A stretch of DNA of 38,820 nucleotides, from NCBI RefSeq assembly GCF_021729135.1, contig NZ_JAJTWW010000027.1, positions 1-38,820 on the forward strand, read 5' to 3'. The DNA comes from Brevibacterium daeguense. Its GTDB lineage: Bacteria; Actinomycetota; Actinomycetes; Actinomycetales; Brevibacteriaceae. The position numbers were made by a program, and so were the translations under genes. Shown in pieces: positions 15,785 to 23,024 of the stretch. The notes beneath the pieces are model-generated. The model ran no database searches. It saw only the letters and a list, made by a program, of their open reading frames with translations, and was not told the DNA's origin. How positions within the stretch are numbered: the stretch's first letter is position 1; each line of letters starts with the position of its first letter.

Positions 15785-16429
15785 TTACTCGGACTCTCCA
15801 TCGGCAGCGTCGGGTTCGGCGCCGGTGGATGCGGCGACGTCCTCGTCCACGGCCTCGGACTCGAGCTCCGCCTCGAGCTGTGCTTCGGACAGCTGCGCGG
15901 AGACATTGATGAGCAGGAACTCCGGATCATCGATCAGCTCGACGCCGGCAGGCAGCGAGACGTCGCCGGCGTAGACGTGGTCGCCGGGCTTGCGGCCTTC
16001 CATCGAGACCTCGATCTGCTCCGGAATGGTCGTGGCTTCGGCGAGCACGCGGATCGACTGGTTGTCCACGGAGATCATGGTGCCGTAGGCCGGCTCGCCC
16101 ACCATGTGGACGGGCACCTCGACCTCGATCTTCTCGCCGCGCACGACGACGAAGAGATCGACGTGCTCGATGTGGCGGTTGACGGGGTTGATCTGAACCT
16201 CGCGCGGAATGGCCAGCTGGTTCTTGGATCCGTCGGAGCTGACGATCTCGAGCAGTGCGTTCGAGGTCTTCAGCGCCATCATCGTGGCGTGACCTTCGAG
16301 GGTGATGTGGATCGGATCGCGGCCGTGACCGTAGAGAACGGCCGGAATGCGGTCGGCACGGCGGATCCGGCGGGCAGCGCCCTTTCCGAATTCGGTGCGC
16401 AGTTCAGCGGCGAGTGTGGCATCAGCCAT
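15785..16429 (-). CDS. rplY: 50S ribosomal protein L25/general stress protein Ctc
   Basis: The 214-residue protein is the long Ctc/TL5 form of L25. The N-terminal 5S rRNA-binding domain (about 1-95) includes RTEFGKGAARRIRRADRIPA and VLYGHG; the C-terminal beta domain (about 95-185) includes VEVPVHMVGEPAYGTM and GDHVYAGDVSLPAG. An acidic Ala/Glu/Asp tail follows. The ATG at 16429 has AAGGAG eight bases upstream; the longer frame to 16501 lacks conservation. It has a likely promoter of its own directly after prs. Confidence 0.95.
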   Translation of the reverse strand: MADATLAAELRTEFGKGAARRIRRADRIPAVLYGHGRDPIHITLEGHATMMALKTSNALLEIVSSDGSKNQLAIPREVQINPVNRHIEHVDLFVVVRGEKIEVEVPVHMVGEPAYGTMISVDNQSIRVLAEATTIPEQIEVSMEGRKPGDHVYAGDVSLPAGVELIDDPEFLLINVSAQLSEAQLEAELESEAVDEDVAASTGAEPDAADGESE

Positions 16430-16566
16430 CTGGAGCTCCTTCTTGTGGTTGGGGGCACCGCGGCGGACGAATCCCCTTGGTGCCGGCCGGAGCCGTGCCA
16501 CAGGAAGACCGCGTCGATAACGGAGCGCCGGCGGATGCCGGTCTCCCTCGCCGAGGTAACCAGACT

Positions 16567-16596
16567 ATGGTACGCCAGTCACGGCCGGTGTTCCAA
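16567..16596 (-). promoter_or_regulatory. Candidate promoter of rplY
   Basis: TTGGAA (16596-16591) and TACCAT (16572-16567) are spaced by 18 bases on the minus strand, immediately after the prs stop and about 140 bases before the rplY ATG. The remaining leader, 16430-16560, contains GC-rich inverted stretches but no feature I can name. Confidence 0.35.
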
Positions 16597-17571
16597 TCAG
16601 ACCTCGTCGAAGAGGCTGGTCACTGAGCCGTCCTCGAACACCTCGTGAACCGCGCGGGCCAGCAGCGGGGCGATCGACAGCACCGTGAGCTTGTCGAACA
16701 TCTTGTCCTCGTCCAGCGGCAGGGTGTTGGTCACGATGACTTCCTTGGCAACGGAGTCGCGCAGCCGCTCGATCGCCGGGCCCGAGAACACGGGGTGGGT
16801 GGCCACGATGACGACTCCCGCCGCTCCGGCCTGCATGCAGGCGTCTGCCGCCTGCACGATCGTGCCGCCGGTGTCGATCATGTCGTCGACGAGGATGCAG
16901 GTGCGCCCCTCGACCTCGCCGACCACCCGATTGGCCTTCGACTGATTCGGACGGGAGATGTCGCGGGTCTTGTGGATGAAGGCCAGCGGCACGCCGCCCA
17001 GGCTGGCCGACCAGTTCTCGGCGACCTTGATCCGTCCGGCGTCCGGAGACACCACGGCCAGATCGCCCGGGTGGTTGGCCTTGACGTAGTCGGCGAGGAT
17101 CGGCAGCGCGATGAGGTGGTCGACCGGCCCGTCGAAGAATCCCTGGATCTGCGCGGTGTGCAGATCGACCGTGATGATGCGATCGGCGCCGGCGGTCTTG
17201 AACAGGTCGGCGACGAGGCGCGCAGAGATGGGCTCGCGTCCCCGGTGCTTCTTGTCCTGCCGGGCGTAGGGGAAGAACGGCGCGATCACCGTGATCCGCT
17301 TGGCCGAGGCGCGTTTGAGCGCGTCGACCATGAGCAGCTGCTCCATCACCCACTCGTTGATCGGCGAGCAGTGCGACTGCATCACGAAGACGTCCGTGCC
17401 TCGCACGGACTCGGAGAATCGCACGTAGATCTCGCCGTTGGCGAAGTTGTACACGTCGGTCGGCAGCAGCTCGGTGCCGAGGTTCTCGGCGACCTGCTCG
17501 GCCAGCTCCAGGTTGGCGCGACCGGTGACGAGGACGAGCTTCTTCTCCCCGGCGGCGGTGATCGAGTTCAC
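16597..17571 (-). CDS. prs: Ribose-phosphate pyrophosphokinase (PRPP synthase)
   Basis: The 324-residue enzyme makes PRPP from ribose 5-phosphate and ATP, feeding purine, pyrimidine, His, Trp and cofactor synthesis. Motifs in order: FANGEIYVRFSESVRGTDVF, the ATP-contacting PYARQDKKHRGREPI, DLHTAQIQGFFD, VVSPDAGRIKVAE, and the PRPP-binding loop ILVDDMIDTGGTI. Length is standard. The GTG start overlaps the glmU stop as GTGA, so the two are translationally coupled, the usual glmU-prs order. The gene supplies PRPP used upstream of purN and purH elsewhere in the window. Confidence 0.98.
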   Translation of the reverse strand: MNSITAAGEKKLVLVTGRANLELAEQVAENLGTELLPTDVYNFANGEIYVRFSESVRGTDVFVMQSHCSPINEWVMEQLLMVDALKRASAKRITVIAPFFPYARQDKKHRGREPISARLVADLFKTAGADRIITVDLHTAQIQGFFDGPVDHLIALPILADYVKANHPGDLAVVSPDAGRIKVAENWSASLGGVPLAFIHKTRDISRPNQSKANRVVGEVEGRTCILVDDMIDTGGTIVQAADACMQAGAAGVVIVATHPVFSGPAIERLRDSVAKEVIVTNTLPLDEDKMFDKLTVLSIAPLLARAVHEVFEDGSVTSLFDEV

Positions 17572-19133
17572 TTATCCGACTCCTTCTGCGCGGCTTCCTG
17601 CCGCGCACTGTCCTGCTGCGCCTTGTCGTGGTCGTGCTGCGTGCTGTCGCGGTCCTGCTGCGCCTTGTCGTGGTCCTGCTGCGTGCTGTCGTGCAGCGCA
17701 CCTGCGGCCTCGGCGGCCTGCGCTGCAGGCGTGCCGGGGCGCTTCTCCATGACCCAGTTCTCGACGTTCCTCTGCGGGGCCACGGTCATGGCAAGGGCGC
17801 CCGCCGGCACATCCTTGCGGATCACCGTGCCCGCGCCCGAATAGGCGCCGTCGCCCACGGTCACCGGAGCGACGAACATCGTGTCGGAGCCGGTGCGCAC
17901 GTACGAGCCCACCGTGGTGTGATGCTTGTCCATGCCGTCGTAGTTGACGAAGACCGAGGACGCCCCGATGTTCGAGTACTCCCCGATCGTCGCGTCGCCG
18001 ACGTAGGTCAGATGGGGCACCTTCGATCCGGTGCCGATCTTGGCGTTCTTCGTCTCCACGAAGGTGCCGATCTTGCCCTCGGCTCCCAGCTCGGTGCCCG
18101 GCCGCAGGTAGGCGAAAGGGCCGACGGTGGCGTCCTCCCCGACGACGGCGAGCTGGCCGTGGGTGCGCGTGACCTGCGCGCCGGCTCCCACCTCGGTGTC
18201 GGTGAGCGTCGTGTCGGGTCCGATCACCGCATGCGAGGAGATGTCGCAGGCGCCGTAGAGCTGGACGCCCGGCAGCAGGGTGACATCGGAATGGAGTGTG
18301 ACGTCGGCGTCGATCCACGTGGTGTCGGGGTCGACCACCGTGACACCGGCGCGCATCCAGTCCTCGACGATTCGGCGGTTGAGCTCCTTGCCCAGCTGGG
18401 CGAGCTGCACACGGTCGTTGGCGCCCTCGACCTGCCACACATCCTCGGTCGTCAGAGCCGACACCCGCGAGCCGCGGCCGCGCGCGATCGAGATGACGTC
18501 GGTGAGGTACTTCTCGCCCTGCGCATTGTCGGTGCTGACCTCGGTCAGGCAGGATCTGAGGATCTCCGCGTCGAAGGCGTAGATTCCGGAGTTGATCTCC
18601 GTGATCTGCCGCTCGTCGTCGCTGGCGTCCTTCTCCTCGACGATCCGCTGCAGGTCGCCGGCGGAGTCCCGCACGATCCGCCCGTAGCCCTGCGGCTTGG
18701 CGACCTGCGCGGACAGGACGGTCACTGCGTGCTGGTTGGTCTCGTGGAATGCGACGAGGGAATTCAGAGTGTCGGCGGTGAGCAGCGGCACGTCGCCGTA
18801 GGTCACGACGACGGTCCCCGTCAGGTCACCGGGCAGCTGGGTGAGGGCGCACTCGGTGGCCCGCCCGGTCCCGGGGATGTCGTCCTGATCGGCGACCAGC
18901 ACGGTCCTGTCGATCTGCGCGGCGACGCTATTCACGTGCTCCGCGACCTGCTCGCGCGCATGGCGGAGGACGACCACCAGATGCGCGGGAGCGGTGCCGG
19001 CGGCGGCATTGATCGCGTGGTGCAGCAGAGAGCGGCCGCCGATCGGATGCATGACCTTCGGGGTGACGGATTTCATGCGGGTGCCTTCACCGGCGGCGAG
19101 CACGATGACTGCCGCGGGGCGATGCTGCGTCAT
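17568..19133 (-). CDS. glmU: Bifunctional GlmU with a repeat-rich C-terminal tail
   Basis: The enzyme makes UDP-GlcNAc in two steps. The N-terminal uridyltransferase domain shows LAAGEGTRMKSVTPKVMH (about 12-29), YGDVPLLT and GTGRATECAL. The C-terminal left-handed beta-helix acetyltransferase shows hexapeptide repeats, the RPGTELGAEGKIGTFVETKN stretch, VPHLTYVGDATIGEYSNIG and NYDGMDKHHT. At 521 residues it is longer than the E. coli form (about 456). The excess is a charged Gln/Asp/Lys tail (about 465-521) built of seven-residue repeats such as DSTQQDH and DKAQQDR. The tail is hydrophilic and probably disordered or weakly helical; it is not part of either active site. The ATG has GAGGAG upstream. 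It follows tRNA-Gln by 37 bases. Confidence 0.96.
   Translation of the reverse strand: MTQHRPAAVIVLAAGEGTRMKSVTPKVMHPIGGRSLLHHAINAAAGTAPAHLVVVLRHAREQVAEHVNSVAAQIDRTVLVADQDDIPGTGRATECALTQLPGDLTGTVVVTYGDVPLLTADTLNSLVAFHETNQHAVTVLSAQVAKPQGYGRIVRDSAGDLQRIVEEKDASDDERQITEINSGIYAFDAEILRSCLTEVSTDNAQGEKYLTDVISIARGRGSRVSALTTEDVWQVEGANDRVQLAQLGKELNRRIVEDWMRAGVTVVDPDTTWIDADVTLHSDVTLLPGVQLYGACDISSHAVIGPDTTLTDTEVGAGAQVTRTHGQLAVVGEDATVGPFAYLRPGTELGAEGKIGTFVETKNAKIGTGSKVPHLTYVGDATIGEYSNIGASSVFVNYDGMDKHHTTVGSYVRTGSDTMFVAPVTVGDGAYSGAGTVIRKDVPAGALAMTVAPQRNVENWVMEKRPGTPAAQAAEAAGALHDSTQQDHDKAQQDRDSTQHDHDKAQQDSARQEAAQKESDK
17611..17694. repeat. 42-bp tandem repeat in the 3' end of glmU
   Basis: Two 42-bp units (17611-17652 and 17653-17694) differ at three positions. 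They encode the 14-residue repeats HDSTQQDHDKAQQD and RDSTQHDHDKAQQD, each of which is itself a pair of seven-residue units. The reading frame is kept. Confidence 0.9.
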
Positions 19134-19170
19134 AGGGAGAGCTCCTCTTCTGGGGCGGTGTCCAGCCTCG

Positions 19171-19242
19171 CTCCGCCTCTAGGATTCGAACCTAGACCAC
19201 ACGGCTCCAAAGGCCGGCGTGCTGCCATTACACCAAGGCGGA
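19171..19242 (-). tRNA. tRNA-Gln (anticodon UUG)
   Basis: The acceptor pairs TCCGCCT (19242-19236) with AGGCGGA (19178-19172), and the discriminator is G (19171). The T arm is CTAGG/CCTAG around TTCGAAT (19195-19179). The anticodon loop CTTTGGA (19212-19206) gives TTG. CCA is not encoded. It lies 37 bases before glmU on the same strand and may head the glmU-prs transcript. A 6-1-6 inverted repeat, CAGGGT-C-ACCCTG (19248-19260), sits in its leader. Confidence 0.95.
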
Positions 19243-19286
19243 TCACACAGGGTCACCCTGAGCAAATACCCCGTACATCTTGCCAC

Positions 19287-19292
19287 TAAGGT
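19287..19292 (+). promoter_or_regulatory. Candidate -10 element of the small membrane protein gene
   Basis: TAAGGT is followed by seven bases and the ATG at 19300. The intervening TGAGGCT contains a weak GAGG, so both a leaderless and a short-leader message are possible. Confidence 0.4.
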
Positions 19293-19299
19293 TGAGGCT

Positions 19300-19692
19300 A
19301 TGGAAATTCTCAGAGAGATCCTGCTGTTCCTCCACCTTATCGGCATGGCGATCATCATCGGGTCGTATTTCGCGTTCATCCGCACCCCTCGGGTGGCCCC
19401 CGGCATGCTCCACGGCGCCTACCTGCAGCTGGCCACCGGCCTCCTCCTGGTCGCTGTGCTGGAGATGGGCGACGGGGACGTCAACCACATGAAGATCGGC
19501 ATCAAGCTCCTGCTGGCCATCCTCACTGCCGTGTTCGCCTTCATCGGAGTGCGCCAGGACAAGAAGGCCGCCCAGCTTGTGGGTGCGGGCGCTCCCGCCG
19601 AGGCGCCGACCGGCCCGCGCCCGTCCGCGACGATGGCTCACCTGTCCTTCGCCTCCGCGGTGCTGGCCGTGCTGGTCGCCGTGTTCGTCTGA
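19300..19692 (+). CDS. Small four-helix membrane protein, function unknown
   Basis: The 130-residue protein has hydrophobic segments at about 5-27, 40-55, 64-83 and 110-130. Conserved-looking polar residues lie near membrane faces: H12 in FLHLIG, H38 in MLHGAY, and the NHMKIGIKL stretch. An Ala/Pro-rich loop separates helices 3 and 4. Comparable small integral membrane proteins are common in actinobacteria without assigned function. The frame is open to 19219 but runs into tRNA-Gln, so the ATG at 19300 is the start. It is divergent from tRNA-Gln and precedes pcrA by 133 bases; a hairpin lies between them. Confidence 0.8.
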   Translation: MEILREILLFLHLIGMAIIIGSYFAFIRTPRVAPGMLHGAYLQLATGLLLVAVLEMGDGDVNHMKIGIKLLLAILTAVFAFIGVRQDKKAAQLVGAGAPAEAPTGPRPSATMAHLSFASAVLAVLVAVFV

Positions 19693-19711
19693 GTCCGCTC
19701 TGCCCTCGACG

Positions 19712-19747
19712 CAGAAGCCGGCGGCCGTCAGCGGCTGCAGGCTTCTG
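19712..19747. terminator. Hairpin after the small membrane protein gene
   Basis: CAGAAGCC (19712-19719) pairs with GGCTTCTG (19740-19747), with partial pairing inside the 20-base interior. It lies 20 bases past the stop at 19692, before the pcrA promoter region. Confidence 0.5.
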
Positions 19748-19810
19748 TGCTGTCCTCCTGATTCCAGCGCGGCGTCATCCCGGTTCCAGGGTCGTGTCAG
19801 ACCCGCTTGC

Positions 19811-19816
19811 TAGATT
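19811..19816 (+). promoter_or_regulatory. Candidate -10 element of pcrA
   Basis: TAGATT ends nine bases before the pcrA ATG at 19826, implying a leader of at most two or three bases. No Shine-Dalgarno is present. Confidence 0.4.
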
Positions 19817-19825
19817 GCGTAGACC

Positions 19826-22264
19826 ATGACTTCACCGTTCGACTTCCTGAACTCGGCCTCTCTCACCATGCCCTCGACGGCAGGCGCCCCCTCCGAGGGC
19901 TCCGCCGCACCCGAGGCGTCCCCCGCCTCGGGCGGTCCCGGTTCCCATGCTGCGGGATCGGCTCCCGCCTCGTCCGCTGCAGGAGCGGGCGCGCGCCGAT
20001 CGCGTGGCGCGGATTCGGCTGCGGAGTCTTCGGACGTGCTCCTCGAAGGGCTCAATCCGCAGCAGGTCGCGGCTGTCGAGCACTCCGGCTCGCCGCTGCT
20101 CATCGTCGCCGGTGCAGGCTCCGGGAAGACCACGGTGCTGACCCGCCGGATCGCCTACGCCCTGCGCAGCGGCCGCGCCCACCCCGGCCAGGTGCTCGCC
20201 ATCACGTTCACGAACAAGGCCGCCAAGGAGATGGTCGAACGCATCACCGAGCTCGTCGGTCCTGCTGCACGCGGGATGTGGATCTCCACCTTCCACTCCG
20301 CCTGTGTCCGGATCCTGCGCCGGGAGGCCAAGGCGCTGGGCATGAAGTCGAACTTCACCATCTACGATGCCCAGGACTCGCTGCGCCTGATCACCCAGTG
20401 CGTCCGCGAAGCGAATCTGGATTCGAAGAAGTTCACTCCCCGGTCGCTGCAGCATCGGATCTCGGGGCTGAAGAACGACCTGGTGACTGCGGAGGACTAC
20501 GCGAACCGGGCGCAGGAGAGCAATCCCTCGGAGCAGGCGCTGGCGGAGGTCTACCGTCGCTACTCCGACCGGCTGCGACTGGCCAATGCCTTCGACTTCG
20601 ATGACCTCATCATGGAGACCGTCCACCTGCTCGGCGCGTTCGAGGACATCGCCGCGAACTACCGGGCGCGCTTCAAGCACATCCTCGTCGACGAGTACCA
20701 GGACACCAATCCGGCGCAGTATCAGCTGATCAGGACGCTGGCCGGCGCGGATCTTCCCGAACCCACCGCCGAACTCACCGTCGTCGGGGACGCCGACCAG
20801 TCGATCTACGCATTCCGCGGGGCGACGGTGCGCAACATCGTGGAGTTCGAGGAGGACTTCCCGCAGGCTCGGGTGATCCTGCTGGAGCAGAACTATCGGT
20901 CCACGCAGAACATCCTGTCCGCCGCCAATGCGGTGATCTCCCACAACGATGACCGGAAGGACAAACGGCTGTGGACCGACAGCGGGGCCGGTGAGCCGGT
21001 GACCGGCTGGGTCGCCGAATCCGAGCAGGCAGAGGCCCAGTTCGTCGTCGACACGATCGACGAACTCATCGACAGGGAGGATCTCACGTACGGTGACTTC
21101 GCCGTCTTCTACCGCACGAACGCCCAGTCCCGCGCGGTCGAGGACGCGCTCGTCCGCTCCGGAATGCCGTACAAGGTGGTCGGCGGCACCCGGTTCTACG
21201 AGCGCAAGGAGATCAAGGACGCCCTCGCCTATCTGCGCGTCATCGCCAATCCGGACGACGACGTGAACCTGCGGCGGATCCTCAACGTCCCCAAGCGCTC
21301 GATCGGCGACAGGACGGAAGCGCTCGTCGGGGCGCTGGCCGAGCGAGAGCGGATCAGCTTCAACGCCGCTCTCGATCGGGCGGAGGAAGCGCCCGGGCTG
21401 TCGTCGCGCTCGCTGGGACCCATCAGCAGGTTCCGCACGCTGGTGGCGGACCTGCGGTCGACAGCTGAGGGCGCGCCCGTGTCCCGGATCCTCGAATCAG
21501 TCCTCGAGCAGACCGGCTACCTCGCCGAACTCCATGCCAGCACGGACCCGCAGGACGAGTCGCGTGTCGACAACCTCGCAGAGCTGGTCGCGGTTGCCGA
21601 GGACTTCGGCCGCGCCAATCCGAACGGCACTCTCGACGAGTTCCTGGAGCAGGTGTCGCTGTCCTCGGATGCCGATCAGATTCCCGACCCGGAGGTCGGC
21701 GAAGTCACCCTGATGACTCTGCACACCGCCAAGGGCCTGGAGTTCCCGGTCGTGTTCCTCACGGGGCTCGAGGACGGGACCTTCCCGCACCAGCGCTCGC
21801 TGAGCTCCAGCACGGAATTGGCGGAGGAACGACGGCTCGCCTACGTCGGCCTCACCCGCGCCCGCCGCAAGCTGTACCTGAGCAGGGCCGAAACCCGCCA
21901 CACCTGGGGCCAGCCGTCCTACAATCCGCCCAGCAGATTCCTCGGCGAGATTCCCGACTCCCTCGTCGACTGGGCGAACACCGGCAGCCTGACCGCCCCG
22001 GCGGCCGAACGGGCCTTTGCCCCCGCACGATCAACCGCGAGGTCGGGTGGTGCCGGCGGTGCAGGCGGCTTCCCCAACCGCATCCGCCCCAACCGGGAGG
22101 TCGTCCACGTCGACGCAGGGGACAGGGTCTCCCACGATTCCTTCGGTCTCGGCACAGTGATCGAGGTCAGCGGGGCCGGCGACAAGACGATCGCCACGGT
22201 CGACTTCGGGTCCGCCGGCACCAAACGCCTGCTCATGCGCTACGCACCGGTCGAGAAGCTCTGA
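19826..22264 (+). CDS. pcrA: UvrD/PcrA-type DNA helicase
   Basis: The 812-residue superfamily 1A 3'-5' helicase acts in DNA repair and replication-conflict resolution. Motifs in order: Q motif LNPQQVAAVEH (75-85), Walker A AGAGSGKTT (95-103), FTNKAAKEMVERI, Walker B DEYQDTNPAQYQLI (about 289-302), VVGDADQSIYAFRGA, LEQNYRSTQNIL, LMTLHTAKGLEFPVVF and YVGLTRARRKLYLS. The C-terminal PcrA tail domain (GDRVSHDSFGLGTVIEV, ending with a Lys-Leu) is the RNA-polymerase-binding Tudor-like fold. The first 70 residues are a disordered Ser/Ala/Gly-rich extension. A strong hairpin follows the stop. Confidence 0.97.
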   Translation: MTSPFDFLNSASLTMPSTAGAPSEGSAAPEASPASGGPGSHAAGSAPASSAAGAGARRSRGADSAAESSDVLLEGLNPQQVAAVEHSGSPLLIVAGAGSGKTTVLTRRIAYALRSGRAHPGQVLAITFTNKAAKEMVERITELVGPAARGMWISTFHSACVRILRREAKALGMKSNFTIYDAQDSLRLITQCVREANLDSKKFTPRSLQHRISGLKNDLVTAEDYANRAQESNPSEQALAEVYRRYSDRLRLANAFDFDDLIMETVHLLGAFEDIAANYRARFKHILVDEYQDTNPAQYQLIRTLAGADLPEPTAELTVVGDADQSIYAFRGATVRNIVEFEEDFPQARVILLEQNYRSTQNILSAANAVISHNDDRKDKRLWTDSGAGEPVTGWVAESEQAEAQFVVDTIDELIDREDLTYGDFAVFYRTNAQSRAVEDALVRSGMPYKVVGGTRFYERKEIKDALAYLRVIANPDDDVNLRRILNVPKRSIGDRTEALVGALAERERISFNAALDRAEEAPGLSSRSLGPISRFRTLVADLRSTAEGAPVSRILESVLEQTGYLAELHASTDPQDESRVDNLAELVAVAEDFGRANPNGTLDEFLEQVSLSSDADQIPDPEVGEVTLMTLHTAKGLEFPVVFLTGLEDGTFPHQRSLSSSTELAEERRLAYVGLTRARRKLYLSRAETRHTWGQPSYNPPSRFLGEIPDSLVDWANTGSLTAPAAERAFAPARSTARSGGAGGAGGFPNRIRPNREVVHVDAGDRVSHDSFGLGTVIEVSGAGDKTIATVDFGSAGTKRLLMRYAPVEKL

Positions 22265-22274
22265 GTCGCGCAGT

Positions 22275-22306
22275 GAGGGCCGGCATCCGGGTGGATGCCG
22301 GCCCTC
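22275..22306. terminator. Hairpin terminator after pcrA
   Basis: A perfect 14-bp stem, GAGGGCCGGCATCC (22275-22288) with 22293-22306, encloses the tetraloop GGGT. It starts ten bases past the pcrA stop and serves the convergent gap with the MT0933-like gene. Confidence 0.7.
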
Positions 22307-22347
22307 GGCCTGTCAGTCGCGTGCGCCCAAGGCAGGGCGCTGCGCAG

Positions 22348-22536
22348 TCACTTCTGCTGGTCCGACTCGTTTCCGACCTTCTCATCAGCGGCGTCGCGTC
22401 CCTTGTCGACCTTGTCGCTGAACTTCCCGCCGCCGACGCCTGATGCCGCGTCCGCTGCCTTGTCGAGGCCGGCGTCGGTGGCCTTCTCGCCGCGATCGCT
22501 GCCGGCCGCGTCCTTTGCCTTGTCTGCGAGTCCCAT
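22348..22536 (-). CDS. MT0933-like antitoxin family protein (solitary)
   Basis: The 62-residue, highly charged protein opens with MGLADKAKDAAG and contains GGGKFSDKVDKGRDAADEKVG, the signature of the MT0933/Rv0909-like antitoxin family. It is rich in Asp, Lys, Ala and Gly, has no hydrophobic core and is probably disordered or helical. In Mycobacterium the relative pairs with a downstream toxin; here no toxin is adjacent: one side is pcrA (convergent), the other DUF3017. Relatives without toxins also resemble CsbD-type stress proteins. The ATG at 22536 has GGAGGAG upstream; the longer frame to 22767 is not protein-like. Confidence 0.75.
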   Translation of the reverse strand: MGLADKAKDAAGSDRGEKATDAGLDKAADAASGVGGGKFSDKVDKGRDAADEKVGNESDQQK

Positions 22537-22565
22537 ACTGCTCCTCCATCTCAGTCGGCACAGAA

Positions 22566-22616
22566 CCGAGGGCCCTCGGCTCGATTGCCATGCTTGCACC
22601 GGGGACGAGGAGTGTA
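22566..22616 (-). promoter_or_regulatory. Promoter and 14-bp palindrome upstream of the MT0933-like gene
   Basis: TACACT on the minus strand (22616-22611) is a good -10 element. Between it and the gene lies a perfect palindrome, CCGAGGGCCCTCGG (22566-22579), in what would be the 5' leader, about 30 bases before the ATG. It could be an operator or a leader hairpin. Confidence 0.4.
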
Positions 22617-22673
22617 AACCGGTTGTGGGTGCGGGCTTCGTGTGAATGAACTGCGTCCGGGCGCCGTTGCCGC

Positions 22674-23024
22674 TCAGGTGCTGGGCACGACCAGGGTGAG
22701 AGCGGTCAGTGACACCGCTGCCAGCAGCAGGGTGAACACGTCGACGGTCCGGCTCCGATTGACCCACACCTCACCCCACGGCGCAGGCAGGCAGCGCACT
22801 GCCGCCAGTGCCGCCGGGCCCAGCGCCAACGTCAGACCTCCGAGTCGGAAGTTGAGCAGGGCCAGCCCGGCGGAGAGCAGGATCCACAGCAGGCAGACGA
22901 GGAGCAGCCAGTCGCGTCGGGTGGGATTCGAGTACCGGCGCTTCCAGTAGATCCATCGCTTGGAGATCGGGTTGCGCCCTTTTGAGGAGCGCCGACTCCG
23001 ATGTCTGGCGTCAGTGGAAGAAAT
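22674..23024 (-). CDS. DUF3017-like two-helix membrane protein, no canonical start
   Basis: This gene is missed by ordinary start-codon rules. The minus-strand frame ending at the TGA at 22674 reads as a convincing small membrane protein: a basic region ([20 protein letters not shown]), then helix [20 protein letters not shown], a linker with [16 protein letters not shown], and a second helix [19 protein letters not shown]. Position right after purH and the two-helix plan fit the actinobacterial DUF3017 family. Between the upstream in-frame stop and the first helix there is no ATG, GTG or TTG. The only near-cognate candidate is ATT at 23024-23022, inside the end of purH, giving 116 residues and a 14-base overlap. 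Its Shine-Dalgarno is weak. The coding call is firm; the exact start is not. Confidence 0.7.
   Translation of the reverse strand: MSSTDARHRSRRSSKGRNPISKRWIYWKRRYSNPTRRDWLLLVCLLWILLSAGLALLNFRLGGLTLALGPAALAAVRCLPAPWGEVWVNRSRTVDVFTLLLAAVSLTALTLVVPST

Noticed and set aside
19826..20030. Possible later start for pcrA, removing the low-complexity N-terminus
   Set aside because: The ATG at 19826 has a promoter-like TAGATT just upstream, and disordered N-terminal extensions are common in actinobacterial PcrA, so the longer form is kept.
22771..22956. A 61-codon minus-strand frame beginning with ATG inside the DUF3017 region
   Set aside because: It is in a different frame from the membrane-protein reading, which has two clear helices and a fitting position.
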